Assembly: GCA_030652255.1 (NCBI GenBank)
Contig: JAUSAZ010000222.1
Coordinates: forward strand, 1 to 54,475
Direction: 5' to 3'
Source: Myxococcales bacterium
GTDB lineage: Bacteria > Myxococcota_A > Polyangia > Polyangiales > Ga0077539
Length of the DNA: 54,475 nt
Positions within the stretch are counted from its first letter, which is position 1. The number at the start of each line of letters is the position of its first letter. Of the stretch, positions 1 to 7,808 are shown piece after piece. A program made the translations under genes and the position numbers. Below the pieces are notes generated by a model that saw nothing but the letters and a program-made list of their open reading frames with translations, searched no databases and was not told the DNA's origin.

Positions 1-137
1 ACCGGGGCGACGACAACTACGGCAGCGACGACAACTACCCCCGGAGCGACGACAACTACGGCGCCGGCAGGGGTGCAGGGCGAGGCAGAAGTTGGGGAGA
101 TGTAATTGTCGTTGATGGGGAGATGTAGTTGACGCCG
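1..137. repeat. Cluster of short repeats resembling an insertion-sequence end
   Basis: A motif of the form GTARTTGWCGYYG occurs five times. Three copies are on the minus strand (7-20, 25-38, 46-59) and two on the plus strand (102-114, 125-137). The two plus copies lie inside a larger 23-bp-period repeat that begins GGGGAGATGTA (94 and 117). Clustered, oppositely oriented short repeats are typical of transposase-binding ends of some IS families, such as IS21-like elements. That identification is inference, because no transposase is visible inside the window. The same DNA reads from the window edge as a short open frame rich in SDDNY that stops at 126-128, so it could instead be the tail of a truncated gene. 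Confidence 0.4.
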
Positions 138-487
138 AGCAGGCACTGGGGTTGGCGCGACAAGCGCCGTCGTACTCCCGAACTTCCTGTGTAGGTCGAT
201 CGTGCTGCTCCCGGGCGCGGCACTCAACACCACCTCGGGAAGCGTCGCGCGGGAGAGCAACAGCTGACTGTCCGCCTGGAGTTTCGGTACGAAACCAGCG
301 ATGGTACGGACCGCGGGCGGTTGCTCTGGGGGTACACCGGCACCCGGCAGTAGGGCGGCGTTCGTCGCGAGAAACGTCCACGGGGATGGTGCTCGTTTCA
401 CCACGCGCGGCGCCTGACGCCGTGGTACCCGGAACGATCACTAGAATTTTCTCACCGTGTGCAGGGAGGTGATACCCCGCCGGCACG
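138..487. other. Gene-poor stretch upstream of the first gene
   Basis: No convincing gene is seen here. A 106-codon open frame at 152-472 is rich in Arg, Ser and Pro, has no recognisable domain and has no ribosome site. The only clear signal is a near-perfect Shine-Dalgarno sequence, GGAGGTGAT, at 465-473, which precedes the ATG at 488 by 14 nt. Confidence 0.4.
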
Positions 488-1450
488 ATGACCACCGATC
501 CACGCCCCCGATCTCAAGAGTTCGTAGTCAGGACGGAACGAGGGACGTTCGCTTTTGTATGTGAGGATCTCTACGATGGACGATGGCGGATGGAGTGGCG
601 TTCCCTCCAGGGAGATGTGCTCTATCAAATTCCATGGGACTCCCAAGACACGCCGGACCTTCATCTCAAGATCCGAGACGCGCATCATCTGGAGTACCCC
701 GATCTTGACCCCGACTTCGTGACCCTCGGGGAGCGCCATGCGATCTCTGGCGGAAGCCACGGCGCCGCCGATCCCCAAGAGATTGAACTCACCTGGATCT
801 TCTCCGCCATCGGTCGTGCGCTCAAGCGCGAGTCACCCCGTGATAATGAATTTCTGTCGGATATCGCCGAGAGGGCAGCCACGTTCCTTGAAGAGGGGGG
901 ACCTTTCTGGCGCTTGGCGCATCCGAAACGTCGTCGGCGCGGAAAGCCCACCCAGCGCCTCTGGGCGATGATGGTAAGGCCGGCGCAAGAGGAGATGGAC
1001 GCGCTCGTTCGCGTCTTCATCCCGGAGATCGCGAAGACGCTTGGCACTCGCTGGGAAGGCATCCGCGCTGTCGAAGTGTATTTGCGCGAGAACCACGCGG
1101 ATGCGCTCCAAGATTTTTCAGGAAACGTGATCAGGCGCTTGATCTACCTGACAGGCTTCAGCCCGGAGAACCTTCCTCCGGAACTTCGGGGCCAGGTGAA
1201 TGAAAACACGAGTCGCGAGCGAGTCTACACAAGTGCGTTTGAAGGCCGAGTCGTCAATGCGCTCGCCTCGCTCATGTTCTCGCTGTCCGGCAGCTTGCAA
1301 AATGAGGATCTCGCTGGGGCGCTTCAGTTGGATTCCAAAGACACGAAGAGCGTTCGGTGGATTCTGCATGAGGCCCTCGTCGTGCTCTTCGGGATCGAGG
1401 AGGCGCGCTCGATGTTCGGCTCGTTCAAGATACCGCTGTCCAGACGCTGA
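488..1450 (+). CDS. Hypothetical protein, 320 aa, cargo of the integrated element
   Basis: I do not recognise this protein. It is soluble, with no signal peptide or membrane segment, and mixed alpha/beta in character. It has a basic patch (KRRRRGK near residue 149) and a largely helical C-terminal half. The ATG at 488 follows a strong GGAGGTGAT, although the 14-nt spacing is a little long. Base and codon use differ from the rest of the window: A/T-ending codons such as GAT, AAA, TTT and AAT are common, whereas neighbouring chromosomal genes almost always end codons in G or C. It lies on the element side of the tRNA-Leu integration site, so it is probably horizontally acquired cargo. Its function is unknown; a defence or regulatory role is possible but nothing in the sequence proves it. 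Confidence 0.75.
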   Translation: MTTDPRPRSQEFVVRTERGTFAFVCEDLYDGRWRMEWRSLQGDVLYQIPWDSQDTPDLHLKIRDAHHLEYPDLDPDFVTLGERHAISGGSHGAADPQEIELTWIFSAIGRALKRESPRDNEFLSDIAERAATFLEEGGPFWRLAHPKRRRRGKPTQRLWAMMVRPAQEEMDALVRVFIPEIAKTLGTRWEGIRAVEVYLRENHADALQDFSGNVIRRLIYLTGFSPENLPPELRGQVNENTSRERVYTSAFEGRVVNALASLMFSLSGSLQNEDLAGALQLDSKDTKSVRWILHEALVVLFGIEEARSMFGSFKIPLSRR

Positions 1451-1558
1451 TCTGGTTGTCCGACCGCAGCGCAAGCCGATCGGGTGCCATCCTTAGTCGC
1501 TCAACCGGAGACCCGAGGACGGACGGAGGTCATCGAACCCCGGGGCGAACCAGGGCGA

Positions 1559-1644
1559 ACAAACTTCTCAAGTTTGTCCGCCAACAGGGCCTCCGACTAT
1601 CAATTTCCACGGCGATTTGAGGTCGGGCAAACTTCTCGAGTTTG
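1559..1644. promoter_or_regulatory. Two related palindromes upstream of the xis-like/int genes
   Basis: ACAAACTT-CTC-AAGTTTGT (1559-1577) is a perfect 8-bp inverted repeat. A second copy reads CAAACT-TCTCG-AGTTTG (1628-1644) and shares the core CAAACTTCTC(A/G)AGTTTG. The copies are 69 bp apart, in the gap before the excisionase-like gene. They could be operators for an element-encoded regulator or arm-type sites for the integrase. Both readings are inference. Confidence 0.5.
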
Positions 1645-1739
1645 TTCGGCTGACCTCGTTGCGGCGTTCTCCGACCTCTCCAACTCACAATGTTTTCCAA
1701 TGTCTCGAACGTGCCGGCGGGCCATCGAATGGTACGGCC

Positions 1740-2081
1740 ATGCGCCCCTCTCCTCGCTCGCCAACGAGTCCTCCTGTGACCTCTGACGTCGTCGATGCCG
1801 CTCCCAGCGTCGGCGATCCGCCTGCTCCTACGCCGACCGGTGCCGCGGATCCCGAGTACGTCCTCGTGAACTACGAGGCGCGTCGACGAGGATTCCGGAA
1901 CCCGCTGGCGCTCCGGCGCTTCTGTCTTCGCCTTGGCGTTGGGTTCCAGACGGTTGGCCGGAAGCAGTTCGTGCGCCCGCGTGAGCTCGACGAGGCCATC
2001 GCCCGAGGGGGATCCCCGCGGCGAGCTGACCCCTCCGCGAATATTGCCCACGCGGTCGACGTACTGAAGCGCCGGAGGTGA
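1740..2081 (+). CDS. Small excisionase-like DNA-binding protein
   Basis: A 113-aa protein immediately upstream of the integrase, with 3 nt between stop and start. The N-terminal 35 residues are a Pro/Ser/Thr-rich tail. The C-terminal half has a short helix-rich module (ARRRGFRNPLALRRF) followed by FQTVGRKQFVRPRELDEAI. That last stretch resembles the wing and final helix of excisionase/MerR-like helix-turn-helix proteins, which usually read VGRRxRxRxSDLDxWL. The start was set at the ATG at 1740; the frame is open further upstream but that part looks non-coding and carries the palindromes. An excisionase or integrase-regulator role is inferred from size, position and this weak motif. Confidence 0.6.
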   Translation: MRPSPRSPTSPPVTSDVVDAAPSVGDPPAPTPTGAADPEYVLVNYEARRRGFRNPLALRRFCLRLGVGFQTVGRKQFVRPRELDEAIARGGSPRRADPSANIAHAVDVLKRRR

Positions 2082-2084
2082 TCC

Positions 2085-3470
2085 GTGGGGCGTCCCAGAG
2101 TTGGTTCGACATACATCAAGGACGGCATCCGTCAGATCGCGATCCTCACCGATCGCCCCGGGGCGCTGCGGCCCCGGTGGGTGCGCCCATGTCCGCCGGG
2201 CAAGGATGGCCAGGCGCTCACCGTCATCGAGGCGAAGAAGATCGCCCTCGACCTCCAGCGCTCCTACGACCGCGGCGAGTGGGACCCGTGGGCGCCGAAG
2301 CCCGTCGAGGCCCCGGTGCCCGTCGCCATCGTCGCGGAGGAGACCGTCGACCAGTGGTTCGAGCGCTGGCTCGTCGACCGCACGGCGCGCGGCCTCACCT
2401 CGGTGCGAACCGATCGCAGCCGCTACCGCATCCACGTCGCGCCCACCCTCGGGCACCTTGCCATCCGCAGCGTCGACCGCGGGCACTTCGAGGAGCTGGT
2501 GGAGCAGCTCGACCTCCGCGTGCGCGCCGGCGAACTCTCGTGGAAGACGGCCACCAACTCCTGGGGCATCGCCTCGAAGATGTTCTCCGACGCCTCCTCG
2601 GCAAAGTCGCGGAGATTGCGCGTGCGGCCCGACAACCCCTGCCTTGGCGTCGCCCCGCCCGACCGCGGGACGCGGAAGGTGAAGCAGTACCTCTGGCCGT
2701 CGGAGTTCCTGAAGCTGGTGAGCTGCCCCGTGGTGCCCTTGGTCTGGCGCCGCGTGTACGCGCTCGCGGTGTACTCGTACGCCCGCCTCGGGGAGCTCGA
2801 GGCGCTCGACTGGGCGGACGTCGACCTGCAGCAGGGCATCGCGCACATCCACCGCGCGATCGACTACGACACCAACAAGACCAAGCCCATCAAGACCAAG
2901 GAGGCGCGCCGGTTCAGGATCGAGCCGAACCTCCTGCCGCTCCTCGAGCGCATGCTCATCGAGGCCAGCGGCGCCGCCCGTGTCTGGCCGAAGGGCGCCG
3001 TCCGCAACAACGACGCGATGCTGCTCCGCGAGCACCTCAAGGTCGCGGGCGTCACCCGAGCGGACCTCTTCACCAACGATGCCACGCGCAAGCAGATCAC
3101 CGCCCACGACCTCCGCTCGACCGGCATCACCTGGGCGATCATCCGCGGCGACAGCCACTCGATGGTGCAGCGCCGCGCAGGGCACACCCACTTCGGCACC
3201 ACCGACGACTACGTGCGCGAGGCCGAGGTCGTGCGCGAGGGGTTCGGCGAGGTGTTTCCGCCGCTGCCGGCCGAGGTGCTCGGGGTCGTCGTCGAGGTCG
3301 CCCCGATCTCGGACGCGCCCCCCGGCCTGCCCCCCTCGTCGGAGCCCTCCGGAGGATCTGCTACGGGTTGCGCTACGTCCGAAATGGAGAAACCCCGAGA
3401 ACCGCTAGGATTCTCGGGGTTTCTGTTGTGCGAGGAGGGGGACTTGAACCCCCACGATGTTACTCGCTAG
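2085..3470 (+). CDS. int: Tyrosine site-specific recombinase (phage/island integrase)
   Basis: A 461-aa tyrosine recombinase that would cut and rejoin DNA at the att site in the adjacent tRNA gene. An N-terminal arm-binding-like region (1-80) precedes a SAM-like core-binding domain (about 85-185) and the catalytic domain. All active-site residues are visible: Arg234 (YARLGELE), Lys272 (KTKEARR), His341 and Arg344 (HDLR), His367 (RRAGH) and nucleophile Tyr376 (TTDDYVR). The start is a GTG at 2085, just after the excisionase-like gene. The last 13 codons (CEEGDLNPHDVTR) are the antisense of the tRNA-Leu 3' half, so the gene runs into its own attachment site. The linker at about 400-445 is low-complexity and includes a hairpin that probably serves as the tRNA terminator. 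Confidence 0.95.
   Translation: MGRPRVGSTYIKDGIRQIAILTDRPGALRPRWVRPCPPGKDGQALTVIEAKKIALDLQRSYDRGEWDPWAPKPVEAPVPVAIVAEETVDQWFERWLVDRTARGLTSVRTDRSRYRIHVAPTLGHLAIRSVDRGHFEELVEQLDLRVRAGELSWKTATNSWGIASKMFSDASSAKSRRLRVRPDNPCLGVAPPDRGTRKVKQYLWPSEFLKLVSCPVVPLVWRRVYALAVYSYARLGELEALDWADVDLQQGIAHIHRAIDYDTNKTKPIKTKEARRFRIEPNLLPLLERMLIEASGAARVWPKGAVRNNDAMLLREHLKVAGVTRADLFTNDATRKQITAHDLRSTGITWAIIRGDSHSMVQRRAGHTHFGTTDDYVREAEVVREGFGEVFPPLPAEVLGVVVEVAPISDAPPGLPPSSEPSGGSATGCATSEMEKPREPLGFSGFLLCEEGDLNPHDVTR
3390..3422 (-). terminator. Hairpin terminator downstream of tRNA-Leu
   Basis: Perfect 12-bp inverted repeat AAACCCCGAGAA / TTCTCGGGGTTT with a 9-nt loop. Read on the minus strand it begins 6 nt after the tRNA 3' end and ends in TTT before CTCCATTTC. 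It fits an intrinsic terminator for tRNA-Leu, and it lies inside the integrase reading frame. Confidence 0.7.
3429..3470. other. att: Probable attachment site (tRNA-Leu 3' end)
   Basis: The integrase open frame terminates within the tRNA-Leu gene, and the integrase lies on the 3' side of the tRNA. This is the classical geometry of an element integrated at a tRNA 3' end. The core should fall in this overlap, which includes the T-arm and acceptor strand. No second copy of this sequence occurs elsewhere in the window, so the other junction must lie left of position 1. Confidence 0.65.
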
Positions 3471-3510
3471 CACCTCAAGCTAGTGCGTCTGCCAATTCCG
3501 CCATCCTCGC
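3429..3510 (-). tRNA. tRNA-Leu (anticodon GAG)
   Basis: The minus strand folds as a class II tRNA. The acceptor stem is GCGAGGA/TCCTCGC with discriminator A. The anticodon stem is CTAGC/GCTAG with loop TTGAGGT, giving anticodon GAG, which reads CUC/CUU. There is a variable arm CGA...TCG and a T-arm GGGGG-TTCAAGT-CCCCC. The length is 82 nt and CCA is not encoded. It serves as the integration target for the element to its left. Confidence 0.95.
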
Positions 3511-3709
3511 AGCGGGACGCGGTGTATGCCCTCCACCCGCCCCCCCTGTCAACCAATTCTTTTCGACCCCGCCTGCTTTTCCTCCCGCGGGCTCCACGGC
3601 TTGTGAGCCCGTGGCCGCTTCGGGTAGTCTCCGCCGCCTTCGCGCGGGCACGCACGCACGCTACTCATCCCTCTCGGGAGACCCGACGCGGCGCTGGGAG
3701 ACGATCGAC

Positions 3710-4462
3710 ATGAGCGGGCATTCACGCTGGGCCACCATCAAGCACAAGAAGGGCGCCGCCGACGCCAGGCGCGGGCGCGTCTGGACCAAGCTGATCAAGG
3801 AGGTCACCGTCGCGGCGCGCATGGGCGGCGGCGACGTCAACGCCAACCCCCGGCTGCGCACCGCCGTCGACTCGGCCCGCGCCGAGAACATGCCCGCCGA
3901 CAACATCACCAAGGCCATCAAGCGCGGCACCGGGGAGATGGAGGGCGTCAGCTACGAGGAGATCACCTACGAGGGCGCAGGCCCCGGCGGAACCCTCTTC
4001 CTCGTCGACGTCCTCACCGACAACCGCAACCGCTCCGTCGCCGAGCTGCGCAAGATCTTCGAGAAGGCCGGGGCCACCATGGGCGCCGCCGGCACCGCCT
4101 CCTGGGCCTACGATCGCAAGGGGCAGATCAAGCTCTCGAAGAAGGCCGCCTCCGAAGAGCAGCTCTTCGACGTGGCCCTCGGCGCCGGCGCCGAAGACAT
4201 CTCCGTCGAGGGCGACGAGTGGCTGGTCACCACCCCCGGCGTCGAGCTCGACGTCGTCCGCAGGGCCCTCGAAGAAGCGAAGATCGAGGTCAAGAGCGCC
4301 TCGCTCGCCATGATCCCCAAGAACCTCATCCCCGTCACCGGCCGCGACGCCGACCAGGTCACCCGCCTCGTCGAGACCCTCGACGACCACGACGACGTGC
4401 AGAACATCTGGTCCAACTTCGACCTCTCCGACGAGGAGATCGCGCGCCTCTCGGGCGGCTGA
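3710..4462 (+). CDS. yebC: YebC/PmpR family transcriptional regulator
   Basis: A 250-aa protein of the TACO1/YebC family. It opens with the hallmark MSGHSRWATIKHKK, then has the conserved block PADNITKAIKRG (about 63-74) and the YEGAGPGG loop. Length is normal for the family. Members bind DNA, and some act in translation at proline-rich stretches. The start is the ATG at 3710, preceded by GGGAG. The open frame extends far upstream through the tRNA but that part is not coding. It is the first chromosomal gene beyond the integration site and lies in a plausible co-oriented run with the deacetylase gene. Confidence 0.95.
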   Translation: MSGHSRWATIKHKKGAADARRGRVWTKLIKEVTVAARMGGGDVNANPRLRTAVDSARAENMPADNITKAIKRGTGEMEGVSYEEITYEGAGPGGTLFLVDVLTDNRNRSVAELRKIFEKAGATMGAAGTASWAYDRKGQIKLSKKAASEEQLFDVALGAGAEDISVEGDEWLVTTPGVELDVVRRALEEAKIEVKSASLAMIPKNLIPVTGRDADQVTRLVETLDDHDDVQNIWSNFDLSDEEIARLSGG

Positions 4463-4517
4463 TCGCCCACCGCCTCCCCACTCCCAACTCCCAACTCCCA
4501 CGAAGACGCCCACCGCC

Positions 4518-5297
4518 ATGCGCCCCACCGCCCGCCTCTACCGCGCCCTCGCCCTCGGGCTCAGCCTCACCCTCGGCTGCACCGCCGACCCCGAGGACTT
4601 CGTCCACGAAGACGACGCCGAGGAGGGCGACAGCCAGTACGGCGTCTCCGAGGCCGCCGCCGCGCCGGGCGTCCGCGTGCCCGCCTCCCTCGCCCTCCAG
4701 GGCCGCGGAACCGTCTACCTCACCTTCGATGACGGCCCCTCCGCGCGCTACACCCGCCGCATCATGGAGGTGCTCGCGCGCCACGAGGCCCCCGCGACCT
4801 TCTTCTTCAGCGGCGCCAACATCGCCGGCAACGAGGCCATCATCCGCGAGGTGCACGCCGCCGGGCACCGCGTCGCCAGCCACCAGTGGAGCCACGTCGT
4901 GGCCACCAGCACGCAGTTCACGAGCTTCGTCACGCGAGAGCGCGATGCCCTCGACCGCGTCCTCGGCGCACCCCATCCCCGCCTCTTCCGCTACCCCTAC
5001 GGCGCCGGAAGCACCGCCAAGGAGACCGTCCTGCGCGCCAGCGGCTACCCCGACGGCGGCATCGGCTGGAACGTCGACACCCTCGACTGGTGCTTCGGCT
5101 CCGACGCCTACTGCGACCGCGTGCCCACCGCCTACCGCCGCGACTTCGTCGGCTGGGTCGTCTCCGAGACCCGCCGCACCGGCGGCGGCGTGGTGCTCTT
5201 CCACGACATCCAGGGGGTCACCGCCACCAACCTCGACGCCATCCTCACCGGCATCGAGGGCCTCGGGTACAGCTTCGGCGCGCTGCCCTCGCGCTGA
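4518..5297 (+). CDS. Polysaccharide deacetylase (NodB-type) lipoprotein
   Basis: 259 aa. A signal peptide with lipobox LTLGC (Cys21) is followed by an acidic linker and a NodB-homology domain, so it is probably a membrane-anchored carbohydrate esterase 4. The metal and catalytic motifs are present: TFDDG (69-73), H122-x3-H126 (SHQWSH), RYPYG (158-162) and FHD (His229). The substrate, peptidoglycan or another acetylated glycan, cannot be read from sequence. It begins 55 nt after yebC. The three cysteines after the catalytic core (C192, C199 and the lipobox Cys) are a minor oddity; the first two may form a disulfide. Confidence 0.9.
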   Translation: MRPTARLYRALALGLSLTLGCTADPEDFVHEDDAEEGDSQYGVSEAAAAPGVRVPASLALQGRGTVYLTFDDGPSARYTRRIMEVLARHEAPATFFFSGANIAGNEAIIREVHAAGHRVASHQWSHVVATSTQFTSFVTRERDALDRVLGAPHPRLFRYPYGAGSTAKETVLRASGYPDGGIGWNVDTLDWCFGSDAYCDRVPTAYRRDFVGWVVSETRRTGGGVVLFHDIQGVTATNLDAILTGIEGLGYSFGALPSR

Positions 5298-5325
5298 GTT
5301 CCCTGGTACAACCCGGCGCATCGCC

Positions 5326-6486
5326 ATGGCGAACGGGGTACCGCCTTCCACACGTCGATCGTTCCTCGCCGGCGCCGCCGGGGCCCTCGCCGCCTCGGCC
5401 CTCGCCACGGGCTGTCGCAAGCACCGCGACGCCATCACCCTCGGCCTCTACGCCGCCCTCACCGGCTCCATGGCCGACTTCGGCACCGCCTCGCGCAACG
5501 GCGTCACCCTCGCCGCCGAGGAGATCAACGCCGCCGGCGGCCTGCTCGGCAAGCCCCTCTACATCGCCATCGAAGACACCCGCGGCGACAGCGCCGAGGC
5601 CGCCAGCGCCGTCACCCGGCTCATCCACATCGAAGGCGCCGTCGGCATCCTCGGCGAGGTCGCCTCCTCGCTCTCCCTCGCCGGCGGGCGCATCTGCCAG
5701 CGATACCGCGTCCCCATGGTGTCGCCGTCGAGCACCAACCCCGCCGTCACCGCCCTCGGCGACTGCGTCTTCCGCGTGTGCTTCATCGACCCCTTCCAGG
5801 GCGACGTCATGGCCCGCTTCGCGCGCCACACCCTCAACTTCTCCCGCGTCGCCATCTTCAAGGAGCAGGGCTCCGCCTACGCCGTCGGCCTCGCCGACGC
5901 CTTCCGCCGCGCCTTCACCCGCCTCGGCGGGACCATCCCCACCGAGCAGGCCTACCGCTCCGGCGACACCCACTTCTCCGCCCAGCTCGGAACCATCCTC
6001 GCCCAGAACCCCGAAGGCATCTTCTGCCCCGGGTACTACACCGAGGCCGCGCTCATCGCCCGCGAGGCCCGCGGACAGGGCTTCCGCGGGCGCTTCATGG
6101 GCGGCGACGGATGGAGCTCGCCCTCCCTCGTGCAGAACGACGACAACCAGCTCGTCGGCGACTTCTACTCCGTCGGCTTCGCCCCCGACGGCGCCACCAC
6201 CGAGGTCGCGCGGAGGTTCGCGCGCAACTTCCAGGCGAAGTTCCACTACGCGCCCAACGACCTCGCGGCGCTGGCCTACGACGCCACCCTCGCCATGGCC
6301 CAGGCCATCACCCGCGCGGGCGCCGCCGTGCCCGAGCGCATCCGCGCCGAGCTCGCCCGCACCCGCAACCTCGACGGCGCCACCGGGCTCATCTCCCTCA
6401 ACGAACACCGCGACGCCGTGAAGAGCGCCGTCATCCTCGAGGTTCACGAAAACTCCGCGGACTACCGCACCACGGTGAACCCATGA
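5326..6486 (+). CDS. Branched-chain amino-acid-type ABC transporter substrate-binding protein
   Basis: 386 aa, Leu/Ile/Val-binding (periplasmic-binding-protein type I) family. The N-terminus has a twin-arginine-like RRSFLAG and a lipobox ALATGC, so it is probably a Tat- or Sec-exported lipoprotein. The mature part starts with ITLGLYAALTGSMADFG and has the typical NGVTLAAEEINAAGGLLGKPL motif. The start was set at the ATG at 5326; the frame stays open upstream through the opposite-phase deacetylase gene. The stop overlaps the start of the next gene (ATGA), so the two are translationally coupled. Ligand specificity in this family is poorly predictable, so branched-chain amino acids are only a default guess. 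Confidence 0.9.
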   Translation: MANGVPPSTRRSFLAGAAGALAASALATGCRKHRDAITLGLYAALTGSMADFGTASRNGVTLAAEEINAAGGLLGKPLYIAIEDTRGDSAEAASAVTRLIHIEGAVGILGEVASSLSLAGGRICQRYRVPMVSPSSTNPAVTALGDCVFRVCFIDPFQGDVMARFARHTLNFSRVAIFKEQGSAYAVGLADAFRRAFTRLGGTIPTEQAYRSGDTHFSAQLGTILAQNPEGIFCPGYYTEAALIAREARGQGFRGRFMGGDGWSSPSLVQNDDNQLVGDFYSVGFAPDGATTEVARRFARNFQAKFHYAPNDLAALAYDATLAMAQAITRAGAAVPERIRAELARTRNLDGATGLISLNEHRDAVKSAVILEVHENSADYRTTVNP

Positions 6487-7511
6487 CCGCCGCCGCCGCC
6501 GCGCCCCCCAACGCCCTCGCGAAGCGCGCGCTCCCCATCGCCGTCGCCGCCCTCGCGGTCTACCCCACCCTGCTCATCCTCAAGGGCGCCGCCGAGCGCC
6601 CGACGGCCTTCCTGCGCAACGTCGTCGAGGGCGTCTCCCTCGGCGGCGTCTACGCCCTCATCGCCCTCGGCTACACCATGGTCTATGGCGTGCTCGGGCT
6701 CATCAACTTCGCCCACAGCGACGTCTTCATGATCGGCGCCTACGTCGGCATCTTCACCGCCTCCGCCTTCGGCCTGCTCGCCACCTCCACCCACGGCGCC
6801 TCCGCGGGCGTCGCCGCCGCCGTGCTCGTCGCCGCCATGGTCACCTCCGCCGCGCTCGGCATGGTCATCGAGCGCCTCGCGTACCGACCCCTCCGCAACG
6901 CCCCCAAGCTCACGCCGCTCGTCACCGCCATCGGCGTCTCGATGCTCCTCCAGAACGTCGCGATCCTGCTCTTCACGGCCACCCCCCGGGGCTTTCCCCC
7001 GGTCGTGCGCGCGGTGCCCGTGGCGCTCGGACCCATCACGGTCACCAACGTCAAGCTCATCGACCTCGGCGCCGCCCTCCTGCTCATGGTCGGGCTCACG
7101 GTGCTCGTGCGCCACACCCGCGTCGGCCGCGCCATGCGCGCCCTCAGCGCCAACCTCGACGCCGCGCGCCTCATGGGCGTGCCCACCAACCGCATCATCG
7201 CCGTCACCTTCGGCCTCGGCTCCGCCCTCGCGGGCGCCGGCGGCGTGCTCTTCGGCATCGACCAGCCCGCCATCACCCCCCTCACGGGCGTGCAGCCGGG
7301 GCTCAAGGCCTTCGTCGCCGCCGTGCTCGGAGGCATCGGCAACATCCCCGGCGCCATGCTCGGGGGGCTGCTCATCGGCCTCGTCGAGCAGCTCTCGTCG
7401 GCCTACCTGTCGAGCTCGTTCGCGCCCGCGATCGTGTTCTCCATCCTGGTGGTGGTGCTGCTCGTGCGCCCGCAGGGCCTGCTCGGGAAGGTCACCCGCG
7501 AGAAGGTGTGA
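6483..7511 (+). CDS. livH: LivH-type ABC transporter permease
   Basis: 342-aa inner-membrane permease of the LivH/LivM family with about eight hydrophobic segments. Characteristic stretches include GVSLGGVYALIALGYTMVYGVLG, INFAHSDVFMIGAY and a C-terminal GGIGNIPGAMLGGLLIGLVEQL. It overlaps the binding-protein gene by 4 nt. No livM permease or livG/livF ATPases follow: the next gene lies on the opposite strand. The transporter must therefore be completed by subunits encoded elsewhere. Confidence 0.92.
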   Translation: MTAAAAAPPNALAKRALPIAVAALAVYPTLLILKGAAERPTAFLRNVVEGVSLGGVYALIALGYTMVYGVLGLINFAHSDVFMIGAYVGIFTASAFGLLATSTHGASAGVAAAVLVAAMVTSAALGMVIERLAYRPLRNAPKLTPLVTAIGVSMLLQNVAILLFTATPRGFPPVVRAVPVALGPITVTNVKLIDLGAALLLMVGLTVLVRHTRVGRAMRALSANLDAARLMGVPTNRIIAVTFGLGSALAGAGGVLFGIDQPAITPLTGVQPGLKAFVAAVLGGIGNIPGAMLGGLLIGLVEQLSSAYLSSSFAPAIVFSILVVVLLVRPQGLLGKVTREKV

Positions 7512-7553
7512 CCGCGGCGGCGGGAGGGGGGGGAGGGGGGAGCCTGCGGGCGA

Positions 7554-7808
7554 TCAGGGAGCGGGGGCGGGCGCCGGGGGCGGCGTCGTGGTGCGGACCG
7601 TCTCGGTGCGCTCGGTGACGTTGCCGCCGTTGGCGCCGCGGGTGTTGGTCTCGTTGATCGTCGTCTGGGTCTGACCGCCCGCCGCGGTCTGCGTGGTGGT
7701 GTCACTGCTGGAGACGGTGCGCGTCGCGGGGGTGGAGGCGCACCCGGCGGCCCCGAGGGCGGCGACGACAAGGGCGATGGGAAGGAGGCGGAGGCTCAGG
7801 ATGGACAT
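7554..7808 (-). CDS. Small Thr-rich lipoprotein
   Basis: 84 aa. The N-terminal signal MSILSLRLLPIALVVAALGAAGC has a good lipobox (AAGC, Cys23). The mature part is almost entirely Thr, Ser, Gly, Asn and Gln and ends in Pro-Ala repeats. No domain is recognised. It is probably anchored to an envelope membrane with a flexible exposed tail. It is convergent with the permease gene, with a 42-nt gap. Confidence 0.7.
   Translation of the reverse strand: MSILSLRLLPIALVVAALGAAGCASTPATRTVSSSDTTTQTAAGGQTQTTINETNTRGANGGNVTERTETVRTTTPPPAPAPAP

Noticed and set aside
152..472. A 106-codon frame before the first gene
   Set aside because: There is no ribosome site or domain and it has biased Arg/Ser/Pro content.
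1530..3191. A 553-codon minus-strand frame opposite the integrase
   Set aside because: The sense strand encodes a tyrosine recombinase with every catalytic residue.
1..3428. Second copy of the tRNA-Leu 3' end (other att site) inside the window
   Set aside because: No matching stretch was found by eye left of the integrase, so the other junction must be outside.
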